Of a stretch of DNA of 33,293 bases, positions 17,718 through 25,880 are shown piece after piece; within the stretch, counting starts at the first letter, position 1; the number at the start of each line of letters is the position of its first letter. The translations under genes were made by a program, and so were the position numbers. Under the pieces are notes generated by a model. It saw only the letters and a program-made list of their open reading frames with translations, was not told where the DNA came from and searched no databases. This DNA is from CAYTOF01 sp964439435 (GTDB lineage Bacteria > Bacillota > Clostridia > Oscillospirales > QAMX01), in NCBI GenBank assembly GCA_964439435.1, contig CAYTOF010000016.1, forward strand, positions 1 through 33,293, in the 5' to 3' direction.

Positions 17718-18227
17718 TTATTCCTTGTTGCCCATCACTTGGATTTGGCATGTTCTTTTTCTCGCCCTGACTTGGTCCCAGTCCACAAAATAGACATAGC
17801 CAAAGTCTCCTAGCTGAACTTCGCCGTCGGCGATTATGATCGTCTCGCTGCGGGCCATGAAGGAGGAGCGGAGATGCGCGTCGACGTTGAGGCTTGTCCA
17901 GGGACCTTCTTCGGTGCCGAGCCCCATGGCAAACTCAATGTGCTCAGGTCCCGGATGCATGTATTGCCCCTCGGAGGTGCAAGTGGGGATGAGCTTTTCC
18001 ATTATGTTGATGATGTCTTGGTGCAGATATTCTGTGCCAAAATAGTTCCTGTCATGGGATGCCTCTTGGATCATGACATTGCATGTGGTGTGCTGAGAGT
18101 ATATCGTCACGGTACCGTTGACGACACCGCTCTCTTTAACCGCTTCCCTCACCTGCGGTGTGACATCGTGAAATGTCGGTATCAAGCCTCTGGACTGCAG
18201 TGGAACAAGCTTGCGATAGATGGTCAT
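17718..18227 (-). CDS. YjbQ family protein (UPF0047)
   Basis: The 169-residue protein matches the YjbQ/UPF0047 family: SQHTTCNVMIQEAS with conserved His, GQYMHPGPEH, GLGTEEGPWTSLNVDAHLRSS and the C-terminal LGDFGYVYFVDWDQVR. E. coli YjbQ has thiamine-phosphate-synthase side activity; the physiological role is unclear. It is somewhat longer than the usual 135-140 residues. ATG 18227 has AGGAG upstream. The gene follows the triosephosphate-isomerase-like gene by about 46 bases, so it probably serves the same pathway. The terminator at 17656 ends the unit. Confidence 0.88.
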   Translation of the reverse strand: MTIYRKLVPLQSRGLIPTFHDVTPQVREAVKESGVVNGTVTIYSQHTTCNVMIQEASHDRNYFGTEYLHQDIINIMEKLIPTCTSEGQYMHPGPEHIEFAMGLGTEEGPWTSLNVDAHLRSSFMARSETIIIADGEVQLGDFGYVYFVDWDQVRARKRTCQIQVMGNKE

Positions 18228-18273
18228 GTTTTGTCTCCTTAATATATATTATATATGCAATAATTGCCTTGGT

Positions 18274-18978
18274 TTACTGCCCTTGCCTGTCGTTATAGGC
18301 CATACGGACTGCAGAAATCATCTCTTCCAGCATGGCAAAGGGGTCTTTTGCGAGCAAGATGCCGCTGGTGGAGCCCGTGGCATCGGCACCTGCGAAGATG
18401 ACATCATACACATCCTGTCCGTTGCTGATGCCGGCTCCCTGCAACACCTGTATATCAGGATTTATCTCCTTTATGGCCATGGTGCTTGCGCGGACATAGG
18501 ACATGTCACTTGCTTTGCCTGTCCCTATCAGCTCAGTGGGCTCGGCGACGATGATGTCCGGCGACAGCATGGCCACGGCTCTGGCTTCCGCAATGGAATC
18601 GGCACACACAATGGTCATCAAATCAACGCTTTTTGCGCGGTCTATGGCTTTCTTCAGGTTGTTCAGCGTCAGGGGTTTTTCGGCGTGATTCAACATGGCG
18701 CCCACCGCTCCCGCCGCCTTTACGGATTCTGCCAGGATTGAACCCAGCCCTCTGCCGACGGGTAAGGGGTCGATGTGCTGAGCAAACACCAAAAGATCCG
18801 TCACCGCCTGTGCGACGGGGTAGATCTCCGCCGGTTGCGGTGTAAAGATAATGCGCACATCATATTTTCGGCTGGCTGCGTCGGCGGCTTTTGCAATCGC
18901 CACCAACTCTTTGCCATATATGATGCCCTTGGGCCCGATTTCAAAAAAAGGGGCTTTGATTTTTTGTTTTTTATTCAA
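18274..18978 (-). CDS. Archaeal-type triosephosphate isomerase family protein
   Basis: The 234-residue protein resembles the short archaeal TIM: KAPFFEIGPKG (catalytic Lys in IGPK), FAQHIDPLPVGRG, GAMLNHAEKPL (catalytic His), and VAEPTELIGTG (catalytic Glu), then QGAGISNGQDV and phosphate-loop GATGSTSG. Catalytic residues are intact, but the first motif NFK is changed to GPK. TIM paralogues in sugar loci, such as those of erythritol catabolism, act on tetrulose or other ketose phosphates rather than triose phosphate. I chose TTG 18978 because GAGGAG stands six bases upstream; GTG 18999 has no RBS. It heads a unit with yjbQ and is divergent from the SIS gene. Confidence 0.82.
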   Translation of the reverse strand: MNKKQKIKAPFFEIGPKGIIYGKELVAIAKAADAASRKYDVRIIFTPQPAEIYPVAQAVTDLLVFAQHIDPLPVGRGLGSILAESVKAAGAVGAMLNHAEKPLTLNNLKKAIDRAKSVDLMTIVCADSIAEARAVAMLSPDIIVAEPTELIGTGKASDMSYVRASTMAIKEINPDIQVLQGAGISNGQDVYDVIFAGADATGSTSGILLAKDPFAMLEEMISAVRMAYNDRQGQ

Positions 18979-19044
18979 TGCAATCTCCTCTTCGGACACT
19001 TATTCCGTATTCCGCACAAAGAACGCGCGGAAACAATGAAAGGC

Positions 19045-19073
19045 TTGACGAAAAATCGAAAATAGAATATGCT
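19045..19073 (+). promoter_or_regulatory. Promoter of the SIS-domain gene
   Basis: TTGACG (19045-19050) and TATGCT (19068-19073) are separated by 17 bases, placing the transcription start about 45 bases before ATG 19126. Confidence 0.65.
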
Positions 19074-19125
19074 TTTATATGCAAAGCGAAAAACCACATC
19101 ACATCAACACACGGGAGGCATATAT

Positions 19126-19719
19126 ATGACAGACAAAGCCTGGAGCGCGGCGCAAAACTCCATAGCCATCGAAGCCGAATCGGTTGCAAACATGCTCTCT
19201 TATCTCGACAGAGAACAGTTTTCCAAAGCCGTGGAGGCCATGAAAAACAGCGAGCGCATCATCACATCAGGTTGCGGAGGTTCGGGTGTCGCAGCGAAAA
19301 AATTTGCCCATTCCCTATGTTGCATAGAGAGAAACGGTTTTTTCATCCCCCCGTCTGAGGCAAATCACGGCGGTATGGGCGGTGTTAAAGAAGGCGATGT
19401 CGTTGTTTTGGTTTCCCGCGGCGGCAAAACGGATGAGCTTTTGCCCATGCTGGATGTGGCCGTAAAAAAGAAGGCCTTTGTCGTGGGCGTTGTCGAAAAC
19501 ACAGAGTCGCCTATTGCAAAGCACGCGGACGCTGTTTTGGAAATCCGCGTGGGCAGGGAGAGCGACCCTTTGAACATCATGACCACCACCAGCACACTGC
19601 TTGCCATAGCCTTGTTTGATGCGGTCTTGGCAGCTCTCATGGTGGTTACGGACTACAACCTCTCCCAGTTTGCCCTGATTCACCCCGGCGGCGCCGTGGG
19701 CAAACAGCTCAACAAATAA
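19126..19719 (+). CDS. SIS-domain sugar phosphate isomerase
   Basis: The 197-residue protein is a single SIS domain: SGCGGSGVAAKKFAHSL, SEANHGGMGGVKEGDVVVLVSRGGKTDEL, NTESPIAKHADAVLEI and LALFDA, ending in FALIHPGGAVGKQL. This ending is that of arabinose-5-phosphate isomerase (KdsD/GutQ), but the CBS pair of those proteins is missing, as in short relatives. It likely interconverts an aldose and ketose phosphate. GGGAGG seven bases upstream supports ATG 19126. It is transcribed divergently from the tpi-like gene and ends at a strong terminator. Confidence 0.85.
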   Translation: MTDKAWSAAQNSIAIEAESVANMLSYLDREQFSKAVEAMKNSERIITSGCGGSGVAAKKFAHSLCCIERNGFFIPPSEANHGGMGGVKEGDVVVLVSRGGKTDELLPMLDVAVKKKAFVVGVVENTESPIAKHADAVLEIRVGRESDPLNIMTTTSTLLAIALFDAVLAALMVVTDYNLSQFALIHPGGAVGKQLNK

Positions 19720-19734
19720 AACTCAAGCGAATCT

Positions 19735-19776
19735 AAGCGCTCCTTTGACACAAGGTTTAAAGGAGCGCTTGTTTTT
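19735..19776 (+). terminator. Intrinsic terminator of the SIS-domain gene
   Basis: AAGCGCTCCTTT (19735-19746) pairs perfectly with AAAGGAGCGCTT (19759-19770) and is followed by GTTTTTATTC. It separates the SIS gene from the convergent isomerase gene. Confidence 0.88.
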
Positions 19777-21196
19777 ATTCTTTGCTCCCGTAAATCTCCA
19801 CCGGAATTTTGAGGTATTTCGCGGCTTCTATAAGCGCGTCACTGCACTTGCCGTAGGCGGCCGAGCAGTGGTGAATATATGGCCCTTCCATGAGCTGTCG
19901 TTCCCATGTCGGCCAATCGTTGACCTCAACCCAGGCATAAAAGTCCCGCGTGTAGGGGCCGTCAACCGTATGGGCATCTCCTATGCCTATGCGGTAGTCG
20001 CCCGTGTCCCCGTCAAACCTACAAAATGTCATATCCCCGTCTTTCAGGCGCATTTGTGCCTGTGTGGGTATTTCACCGGGCAAAATCCACGGCGGCATGA
20101 TGGCGACTTTTGCTATCGATTCGTGGCGCAAACTTGCAGGTGCCCCCACATGCCACATGCAGATTGCATTGTCATTTTCGGGATGTCTGATGACATATTC
20201 CGGGAAAAAGACGACATCGTCTTCGGTTTTTGCCGCATCTATAAGCGCAGAGCTTATGGCTCCGTGTATGTCAGACTCGTCGGCTATGGTGATTTTCTCC
20301 GCCGCCAGCATTGTGAAGAGGGCCGACCCGCTTCCTATGGCCTCTCCTATCGAGAAAAAGTTCTGTACGGCAATCGCAGAAAGCTCGTGTTTTTCATACA
20401 GCTCGACCATAACATCCCTGGCTGCCAGCCCCTTCATGAGCTCTTCGCGGTCGGCATTGCCAAGGTCCAAAGTGGTGCGCCCGAGCTCTTCCAGCTCGGC
20501 TGCGTATTCTGCCTTGTGCTCTTCATAGCGTTTCAAAACCCCATTGATGTAGATTGCAATGTCCAGAGGATAGACTTCAAAGCCGAAACGCTCCAAAAGC
20601 TCGCTCTCATTTACAATCGTGGTCCAGAAGAAATCAATGCGTGAACCCAGCAGGCCGACTTTCATATTCCGAGCGGCTTTGACCGTGTTGGCGGCGCGGA
20701 GGAAGACATCGAGGCCCTTTGTAAATGCCTCGTCTTCGAGATGACAGTTTTCAAGATATGTAAAGCTGTTCGGCCCTGCAAGCTTTCTTATCACTTTGGT
20801 GGAGGCGAGCATGCCGCAAAGGGTGTCGCGCAACCTGCTGCCATCGGGCCGTGGCGCATCGTCCCTTGGCCCCCAAACCAGGGCGGGCACGCCCATTTCG
20901 CGCACGATCATGCCTGCGGCACCTTCTGTTCCGAAATTGCAATGGGGCAAGAAAATCGCATCCACGCCCTTGCTCTTCAGGTATTTGACGACAACGGGCA
21001 CATGGTCCTGGTGCCTGACAAGGCCGTCGGACTCAGGCAGGGCTTCGTCGAGGTCCACATAGTTCACACCGAGTTCGTCCAGCTTTTTTTGAATGGCTTT
21101 TTTGTGTTTTATCGCGTCCTCGTGGGAAAAGAGCACCTTGCCTATAGGGCAAAGTCCCAGCAGAGGTTTCTTGCTGTTGGCGGAAAGTTTAAACAT
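19775..21196 (-). CDS. L-fucose/L-arabinose isomerase-like protein
   Basis: The 473-residue protein matches the FucIase fold. An N-terminal region has DLDEALPES and AIFLPHCNFGTEGAA. The C-terminal domain carries the metal-site pattern ADESDIHGA, MWHVGAP with His, and LRHESIAKVA. The enzyme would isomerise an aldose and a ketose with Mn2+; relatives in Clostridia act on L-fucose, L-arabinose or unknown sugars. The length is shorter than E. coli FucI (591). I chose ATG 21196, with AAAGGAAGA upstream; an earlier ATG at 21214 has no RBS. It lies 35 bases after the creatininase-family gene on the same strand, a two-gene operon. Confidence 0.85.
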   Translation of the reverse strand: MFKLSANSKKPLLGLCPIGKVLFSHEDAIKHKKAIQKKLDELGVNYVDLDEALPESDGLVRHQDHVPVVVKYLKSKGVDAIFLPHCNFGTEGAAGMIVREMGVPALVWGPRDDAPRPDGSRLRDTLCGMLASTKVIRKLAGPNSFTYLENCHLEDEAFTKGLDVFLRAANTVKAARNMKVGLLGSRIDFFWTTIVNESELLERFGFEVYPLDIAIYINGVLKRYEEHKAEYAAELEELGRTTLDLGNADREELMKGLAARDVMVELYEKHELSAIAVQNFFSIGEAIGSGSALFTMLAAEKITIADESDIHGAISSALIDAAKTEDDVVFFPEYVIRHPENDNAICMWHVGAPASLRHESIAKVAIMPPWILPGEIPTQAQMRLKDGDMTFCRFDGDTGDYRIGIGDAHTVDGPYTRDFYAWVEVNDWPTWERQLMEGPYIHHCSAAYGKCSDALIEAAKYLKIPVEIYGSKE

Positions 21197-21231
21197 ATAG
21201 ATTCTTCCTTTCACCGCTTAAAGGGGCGGAT

Positions 21232-21993
21232 TTATTCGATTTCAGGTAAATTGCGGTATGCCGCAAGCAGTTCAACACCCTTTTCCACCGCCGCCTCTAT
21301 GATGGCTTTCCCGGTTTCAACGGTGGCATATGTCGGATCTCCGAAAAGCCCCGTCTCGGTCTCCTGCAAACCCCATGTGGAAACAGGGCCGCGCAGCGGA
21401 CCATCGCACCTTATGGCATCGACATCCGTATACAAATCCGTGTGCACGAGGTGCGGGTGCGTTGCGAGCATCCACGAGGTCTCCCATTCTCCGCCATGGA
21501 TATCGCCCTTTGGATCGTTTTTAATTTCATTGTATTTTTTCGAGGAAAGTGCAAAGGGGCTCAAAGTCATAATAAAGACCCCTGTCTCGTCGGCGATTTC
21601 GCGCATCACCACTCTCAACGCCCCGTCGTGGTTGCCGTGACAGTCCAGCAGGGCGATTTTCCGAAAGCCCATGCCGATGAGGGAGCCGATCAAATCCTTT
21701 ATGTAGTCCATAAATACCCGAACGCCGATATTGGGGCATCCGGGCCATTTGCGCACAATGCGCATAGAGTATCCATACTGTATTGTTTCCATGAGTAAAA
21801 GCGGAACGTCGCCTGTTTCTGATGCTCTCAGAGCAAGCCTTTGACCAAAGCTCTCAGCTATCGCCGCATCTGTGTTTACAGGAAGATGCAAGCCGTGCTC
21901 TTCTGTGGTGCCGATGGGCAGTATCACCACGGGCTGAATCGCCAGCAGTTCTTCAAGCTCGGGCCATGTTTTTTCAGCAAAATAAAAAGACAT
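21232..21993 (-). CDS. Creatininase family protein
   Basis: The 253-residue protein shows the creatininase/MftE family: PIGTTEEHGLHLPVNTDA (metal ligands Glu, His, Asp), DCHGNHDGALR, and DIHGGEWETSWML. Members are metal-dependent amidohydrolases or lactonases, and in sugar clusters often have unproven hydrolase roles. ATG 21993 has GAGGTGA upstream. Its place ahead of the fucose-isomerase-like gene suggests a part in sugar or sugar-lactone use rather than in creatinine breakdown (inference). Confidence 0.87.
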   Translation of the reverse strand: MSFYFAEKTWPELEELLAIQPVVILPIGTTEEHGLHLPVNTDAAIAESFGQRLALRASETGDVPLLLMETIQYGYSMRIVRKWPGCPNIGVRVFMDYIKDLIGSLIGMGFRKIALLDCHGNHDGALRVVMREIADETGVFIMTLSPFALSSKKYNEIKNDPKGDIHGGEWETSWMLATHPHLVHTDLYTDVDAIRCDGPLRGPVSTWGLQETETGLFGDPTYATVETGKAIIEAAVEKGVELLAAYRNLPEIE

Positions 21994-22030
21994 TCACATC
22001 ACCTCTAAGGAGATAATAAAAACAAAGTTT

Positions 22031-22050
22031 GTGCCCATAAAACAGGGCAC
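22031..22050. promoter_or_regulatory. Palindrome in the creatininase leader
   Basis: GTGCCC (22031-22036) and GGGCAC (22045-22050) form a perfect 6-bp inverted repeat in the 5' leader of the creatininase operon. The element AAAACAGGG inside it (22039-22047) recurs inverted as CCCTGTTTT at 22102-22110, on the other side of the creatininase promoter. This is a candidate operator pair. Confidence 0.45.
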
Positions 22051-22059
22051 TATATGTTG

Positions 22060-22086
22060 ATATTATTTTCACATAAGTCATGTCAA
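22060..22086 (-). promoter_or_regulatory. Candidate promoter of the creatininase operon
   Basis: On the minus strand TTGACA (22086-22081) and TAATAT (22065-22060) are separated by 15 bases, shorter than ideal. A second TTGACA lies at 22094-22089. Confidence 0.45.
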
Positions 22087-22129
22087 ATGTCAAGGAAAAT
22101 ACCCTGTTTTGCCCACCGACAAGAATTGA

Positions 22130-22158
22130 TTGCATTTTCCCTCAACAAAAGGTATACT
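22130..22158 (+). promoter_or_regulatory. Promoter of the FGGY kinase gene
   Basis: TTGCAT (22130-22135) and TATACT (22153-22158) with a 17-base spacer form a good sigma-A promoter, about 40 bases before the start codon. Confidence 0.7.
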
Positions 22159-22170
22159 CAAATGAGTATA
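22153..22170. promoter_or_regulatory. Operator-like palindrome overlapping the kinase -10
   Basis: TATACTCAAATGAGTATA is an inverted repeat with 8-bp arms and a 2-base centre. It covers the -10 element and transcription start region of the FGGY kinase promoter, the place where a repressor would bind. Confidence 0.55.
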
Positions 22171-22199
22171 AAATCTTGTTGCAAAAGAGAGGGAAGTGC

Positions 22200-23657
22200 A
22201 TGCGGTATTATATCGGCATTGATCTTGGAACCACAGGTATGCAGAGCATATTGTTTGACGAAAACTTTAACATCATAGAAGAGCGGTATACAGAATACCC
22301 GTTGATAACGCGTTTTTCAGGCGAAGCAAGACAGGATGCAAGCCTCTGGTGGGATGCCGCCTGCGCTCAGCTCCTTGACCTATCCAAAGGCAGATCCGAA
22401 AAAATACGCGCGGTGGGTATCTGCTCCCAGGGCATCAGTGTTGTCCCCACCGACTCAAAATTTGAGCCCCTGGACTTGGCGTACTCCTGGCTGGACACCC
22501 AAAGCTATGAGCTCGGCGAGATGCTATCGGAGCAATTTGGCACTGAGGCTTATTTTGACATAACCGCAAGGAAAACTCCTGCCCCGTACAGCGCCGCAAA
22601 AATTGCCCATATCTCAAAACAAAATCCGTCGCTTGCCAAAGCTGCGGCCCACTTTCTCCTGCCCCTGGACTTTTTGACGGCCAAGCTATGCGGCAACACC
22701 GTCACGGACCACTCAATGGCTGCGGGCAGTGGCATATATGATTGGAAAAACAAAAGGCTCTCTCCGGAGCTGTTGGATTTATTTGGCGTTCGGCAAGAAA
22801 AGCTTGCCCACATCCAAAACAGCGGCAACATAGCCGGGTTTGTCACAGAGGCTGCCGCCTGCCTCACAGGTCTTGCACAGGGGACCGTTGTCGCTCTCGG
22901 GGCACAAGACCAAAAATCAGGTGCCATTGCCGCAGGGCTCAGTGAAGAGGTCAGCACCTTGAGTATGGGAACCGCCTATGCGCTGACAATACACACAAAA
23001 CAGCCCGTATTTGTAAAAGATGGCTTTATACCGCTTTTCAACACCCTCTTTGACGACGCCTATCAACTGGAGTGCTGCATAAACACCGGCGGAGCAGCCA
23101 TCAAATGGTGGCGAGACCATCTCGGCGGCGGCAAGGCGTATAAGGATATGGATGCCTTGATAGAGGGCTTTGTCCCGGGCAAAGACACGCCATATTGCTT
23201 TCCGCACTTCGCAGGGTGCGGGCACCCCTCAATCTACCCCAACTGCCTGGCTGGATTTCACGGCTTATCCCTCAGCACAGACGAAGCCGCACTCATTTAC
23301 GCTCTGATGGAGGGCATCGCTTTTGAAATCCGCAAAAATCTTGAAGCCGCAGGCAAAGAAAAGGGAACTGTGTATGCCTTTGGCGGAGGCGCAAAATCAA
23401 AAATCATGCTGCAACTGATGGCCAATGCCTCCGGCGCGACTTTCCGCCCCCTCGCAATCACAGAGGCCGCCTGCCTCGGAGCTGCGATCTTCGCCCGTAT
23501 GGCTTCGGAGGAAAGCTCCTATGAAAAATGCCGCGACATCGCCCTTGGCACCTATATGGCCAAAGACACGATCACGCCCTGCTCCAAGTTGCAAAACCTC
23601 ATGGATCTGCGTTTTGCGCGCTATCTCGAGCTGGAAAAGCGACTTTACATGCCTTGA
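22200..23657 (+). CDS. FGGY-family carbohydrate kinase
   Basis: The 485-residue protein is an FGGY sugar kinase. It has the N-terminal ATPase-fold motif YYIGIDLGTTGMQSILFD, then GICSQGISVVPTD, the domain-2 start GAQDQKSGAIAAGL, and the C-terminal nucleotide-binding loop AFGGGAKSKIMLQLMAN followed by EAACLGAAIFA. Substrates in the family include xylulose, fuculose, rhamnulose, gluconate and erythritol; sequence alone does not choose. GAGAGGGA supports ATG 22200. It lies divergent from the creatininase/isomerase operon, so kinase and isomerase probably form one pathway. It is the last gene of the higher-GC region. Confidence 0.9.
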   Translation: MRYYIGIDLGTTGMQSILFDENFNIIEERYTEYPLITRFSGEARQDASLWWDAACAQLLDLSKGRSEKIRAVGICSQGISVVPTDSKFEPLDLAYSWLDTQSYELGEMLSEQFGTEAYFDITARKTPAPYSAAKIAHISKQNPSLAKAAAHFLLPLDFLTAKLCGNTVTDHSMAAGSGIYDWKNKRLSPELLDLFGVRQEKLAHIQNSGNIAGFVTEAAACLTGLAQGTVVALGAQDQKSGAIAAGLSEEVSTLSMGTAYALTIHTKQPVFVKDGFIPLFNTLFDDAYQLECCINTGGAAIKWWRDHLGGGKAYKDMDALIEGFVPGKDTPYCFPHFAGCGHPSIYPNCLAGFHGLSLSTDEAALIYALMEGIAFEIRKNLEAAGKEKGTVYAFGGGAKSKIMLQLMANASGATFRPLAITEAACLGAAIFARMASEESSYEKCRDIALGTYMAKDTITPCSKLQNLMDLRFARYLELEKRLYMP

Positions 23658-23942
23658 ACATTCACGCTGTGTTCAGTTGCCCCGGCAATGTAGATTCCAT
23701 CTTTTTCTCATAACTACGCTTTTCAAAACTTTCTTGATAAGGTATAACACGCAACACCCTGTCTTCTCACACAAGCAGAATGCCTGCATGTGATTTTAGT
23801 GCGCAAATCGCCTTTATGGAAATCGTATAAATAATCATCTTTGGAATACTCTCCACCACTGACAGCCATATATCCCGCTCTCCGCAGATTCCCATTGTAG
23901 CGATATGCGCCGGTTAATGTACAGCAAATCACGTTTATGTAT
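23658..23942. other. Intergenic boundary region with an unassigned small frame
   Basis: GC content falls from here to the right. On the minus strand a frame of about 69 codons (23932-23723) begins with GTG or TTG-type codons just after the stop of the next gene and contains RRAGYMAVSGGEYSKDDYLY. It is Tyr-rich and not recognised, and it has no clear RBS. It may be a remnant of a gene or the real end of a neighbouring reading frame. Confidence 0.3.
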
Positions 23943-25082
23943 TCATTCGATCTGCGGATTTAGCTTTTCTCTACCACACAGGATTAAATCCTGTTTTAAC
24001 AGCGCAACAAACTCACGCAGTATTTCATATTCCTTCTTCTTTATATTCATAATTAAGCCAGGTAGTTTAGCAATGTCACTTTCTTTCTCCGTAACTTCAT
24101 ATTTCAACCAGAGATTTAATAGAACATCACTGCCTCTATAAACTTCTTTCTGGTATCTATCAGAAAGACCCACAAGAGCTTCCCTATCTTGCGTTGCACA
24201 ATTCGCAATAACATCAAGCCGAATATGCATACACCGCTTATGCTCCTTGATTGCATATAGGCTGTTGGCCGGATTTTTCAACCGAATGTTTTTTTCTCTA
24301 TTTCGCACAAACCAATCGGCAAATACATCGTAACACTTCATGCCGTACACAATGTTTTCCTTGGAGTATACCCTGTAATACTTGTCCAACCATGATGCGT
24401 TAAAAGTATTTCCGTCGGAACAAAAATATAAAGCGAGGTCTCTTAAGAGGTTTTTAGAATCAAGATATTGGGATATACATCTGGTAATCTTCGGCAAGCT
24501 GCGGTCGTATCGTACGTTTTGGTCAACGGAAACGAGGAGCAGGTTGTTTTTATCCTCTTCAAACCGTGTTCCTTCCTCGGGGCATAGCCTTTCTATACTT
24601 TTTACCACATCGTCAAACAGCACCCAAACGGATTCAAACCTTCTGTTTTTCGTAAACCCATATACCAAAAACATCTGCGTAACACGATCAAACCCGTGAA
24701 TAAGTTCACTGTGATTGAAGTTGGATAATCCGGTGCACCAACGCTCCGGAATATAGTATTCATCACATTCTGCAATGATATAAAAACCATTTTTGAGTGC
24801 TTGACAAAGAAAATCCAGCCACAATTCTTTTGGAGCGCCGAGCATGACCTGACGGGCTAAGCGGTTGCATTTGAGAAAAGGAATACCATACACATCGGGG
24901 CTTATGGCGCGGATATTAATTTCATTGTCGTTATAGTATATGTCCATGGCGGCTCTCATGCCAATGTGATTTTCACAAATCCAATTGATGTAGTCTGTGT
25001 GATTGCCGGCAATGGCATCGGCAAATACCCGCATAGCATCACTTCGAAATATTTGGTTGTTGAGTGGTAATTGCAGGTTCAC
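23943..25082 (-). CDS. Unrecognised protein at the end of the RiPP cluster
   Basis: I do not recognise this 379-residue protein. It has no signal peptide or membrane helix and is rich in charged and aromatic residues. A central block, ALKNGFYIIAECDEYYIPE (about residues 94-112), followed by HSELIHGFD and MFLVYGF, recalls accessory proteins of peptide natural-product clusters with a cysteine-protease-like (BtrH-type) fold; this is from memory and weak. A GTG start at 25082 is preceded by GGGAGGGG. It is on the same strand as the RiPP genes, with lower GC than the sugar region, but separated from them by a pseudogene. Promoter-proximal tandem repeats at 25121-25142 may control it. Confidence 0.65.
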   Translation of the reverse strand: MNLQLPLNNQIFRSDAMRVFADAIAGNHTDYINWICENHIGMRAAMDIYYNDNEINIRAISPDVYGIPFLKCNRLARQVMLGAPKELWLDFLCQALKNGFYIIAECDEYYIPERWCTGLSNFNHSELIHGFDRVTQMFLVYGFTKNRRFESVWVLFDDVVKSIERLCPEEGTRFEEDKNNLLLVSVDQNVRYDRSLPKITRCISQYLDSKNLLRDLALYFCSDGNTFNASWLDKYYRVYSKENIVYGMKCYDVFADWFVRNREKNIRLKNPANSLYAIKEHKRCMHIRLDVIANCATQDREALVGLSDRYQKEVYRGSDVLLNLWLKYEVTEKESDIAKLPGLIMNIKKKEYEILREFVALLKQDLILCGREKLNPQIE

Positions 25083-25398
25083 TTGTTCCCCTCCCGGTGC
25101 ATTGATTCAATCTATTAAAGCATGTTGATAACATGTTGATAATTTGATATTGTCCAACAATTAAGACAAAACAGCTCTGTGAAAAATTCTATGGAATTTG
25201 CATTTTAAGCAAAGGCAAATATTTTGATTAGTTTTCGATGTATTATATATCATTATGAAAAGTCGCTTGTTTAATAAACGGACGCCAAGCCAACCACTCT
25301 CATCGAAAAGTATAAGTAGTGATAAAACATAACAAAGACAACTTCATAGTTTGGCGTGCTTGGCTATATTATACTATTTACAAATTCAGTTGTGCCAA
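25083..25398. other. AT-rich intergenic region
   Basis: No gene is seen in these 316 bases. They hold the tandem 11-bp repeat ahead of the gene ending at 23943, and a widely spaced inverted motif, GCCAAGC (25284-25290) with GCTTGGC (25359-25365). Confidence 0.5.
25121..25142. repeat. Tandem 11-bp repeat CATGTTGATAA x2
   Basis: Two perfect, abutting copies of CATGTTGATAA lie 40-60 bases upstream of the GTG start at 25082. The 11-bp period is about one helical turn, as expected for a direct-repeat operator. On the minus strand each copy contains TTATCAACA, one base from a DnaA box, and the motif partly fits LytTR-type sites. Confidence 0.6.
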
Positions 25399-25840
25399 TT
25401 AACCTAACCACTGGTGGATTATGATTTGTTGAACATACATGGCAAATGGCTTCATCGTTTTGAAATATATTGTGATAGGTACAAGGATCGGGAGCTGGGG
25501 CACTTTTCGATATTTGTCTTTTTCGGTATCATAGCGTGCTTTGATCGGCTCGGTCAGGTCGTACATTCGCACATCTTTTGCAGACAACGCGTCGGTCAGC
25601 ATCCAGCGGTAATAGCAGAAATGGCGCACATCCGGCACGGTTTTACGGGGCAAATCTTCTGCTTTTTTTGCCAAATACAACATTCAAGATGATTCCCGGA
25701 ACGGTCAGAGCAATAAACAACAAAGAAAACCAAATGTTGAATGTAACAAGCGTTCCGAAAGCCACACAGAAAGTATACAGAAGCGTTACAATCCGCACAA
25801 TGCTGTAGGTCAGATCAATTGCTGTGTTTCTAGTATACAC
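25399..25840 (-). pseudogene. ABC exporter remnant, truncated and frameshifted
   Basis: Two frames together read like part of an ABC exporter transmembrane domain. The upstream frame (25840-25643) has two hydrophobic segments ending NVVFGKK. The downstream frame (25683-25399) continues AEDLPRKTVPDVRHF, then YYRWMLTD, AKDVRMYDL and KARYDTEKDKYRKV, the cytoplasmic-loop pattern of such proteins. They join if one A is removed from the run of seven (25663-25669, T on the plus strand). The N-terminal part and the whole ATPase domain are absent, so this is a decayed gene or a very short relic, not a functional exporter. Confidence 0.75.
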
Positions 25841-25880
25841 GCTGCTCCTTCATATCCTCTATTAGAGGTTACCTTATACA

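Noticed and set aside
25284..25365. GCCAAGC and GCTTGGC 68 bases apart, as terminal repeats of a small mobile element
   Set aside because: The arms are only 7 bp, no target duplication is visible, and nothing between them looks like an element.
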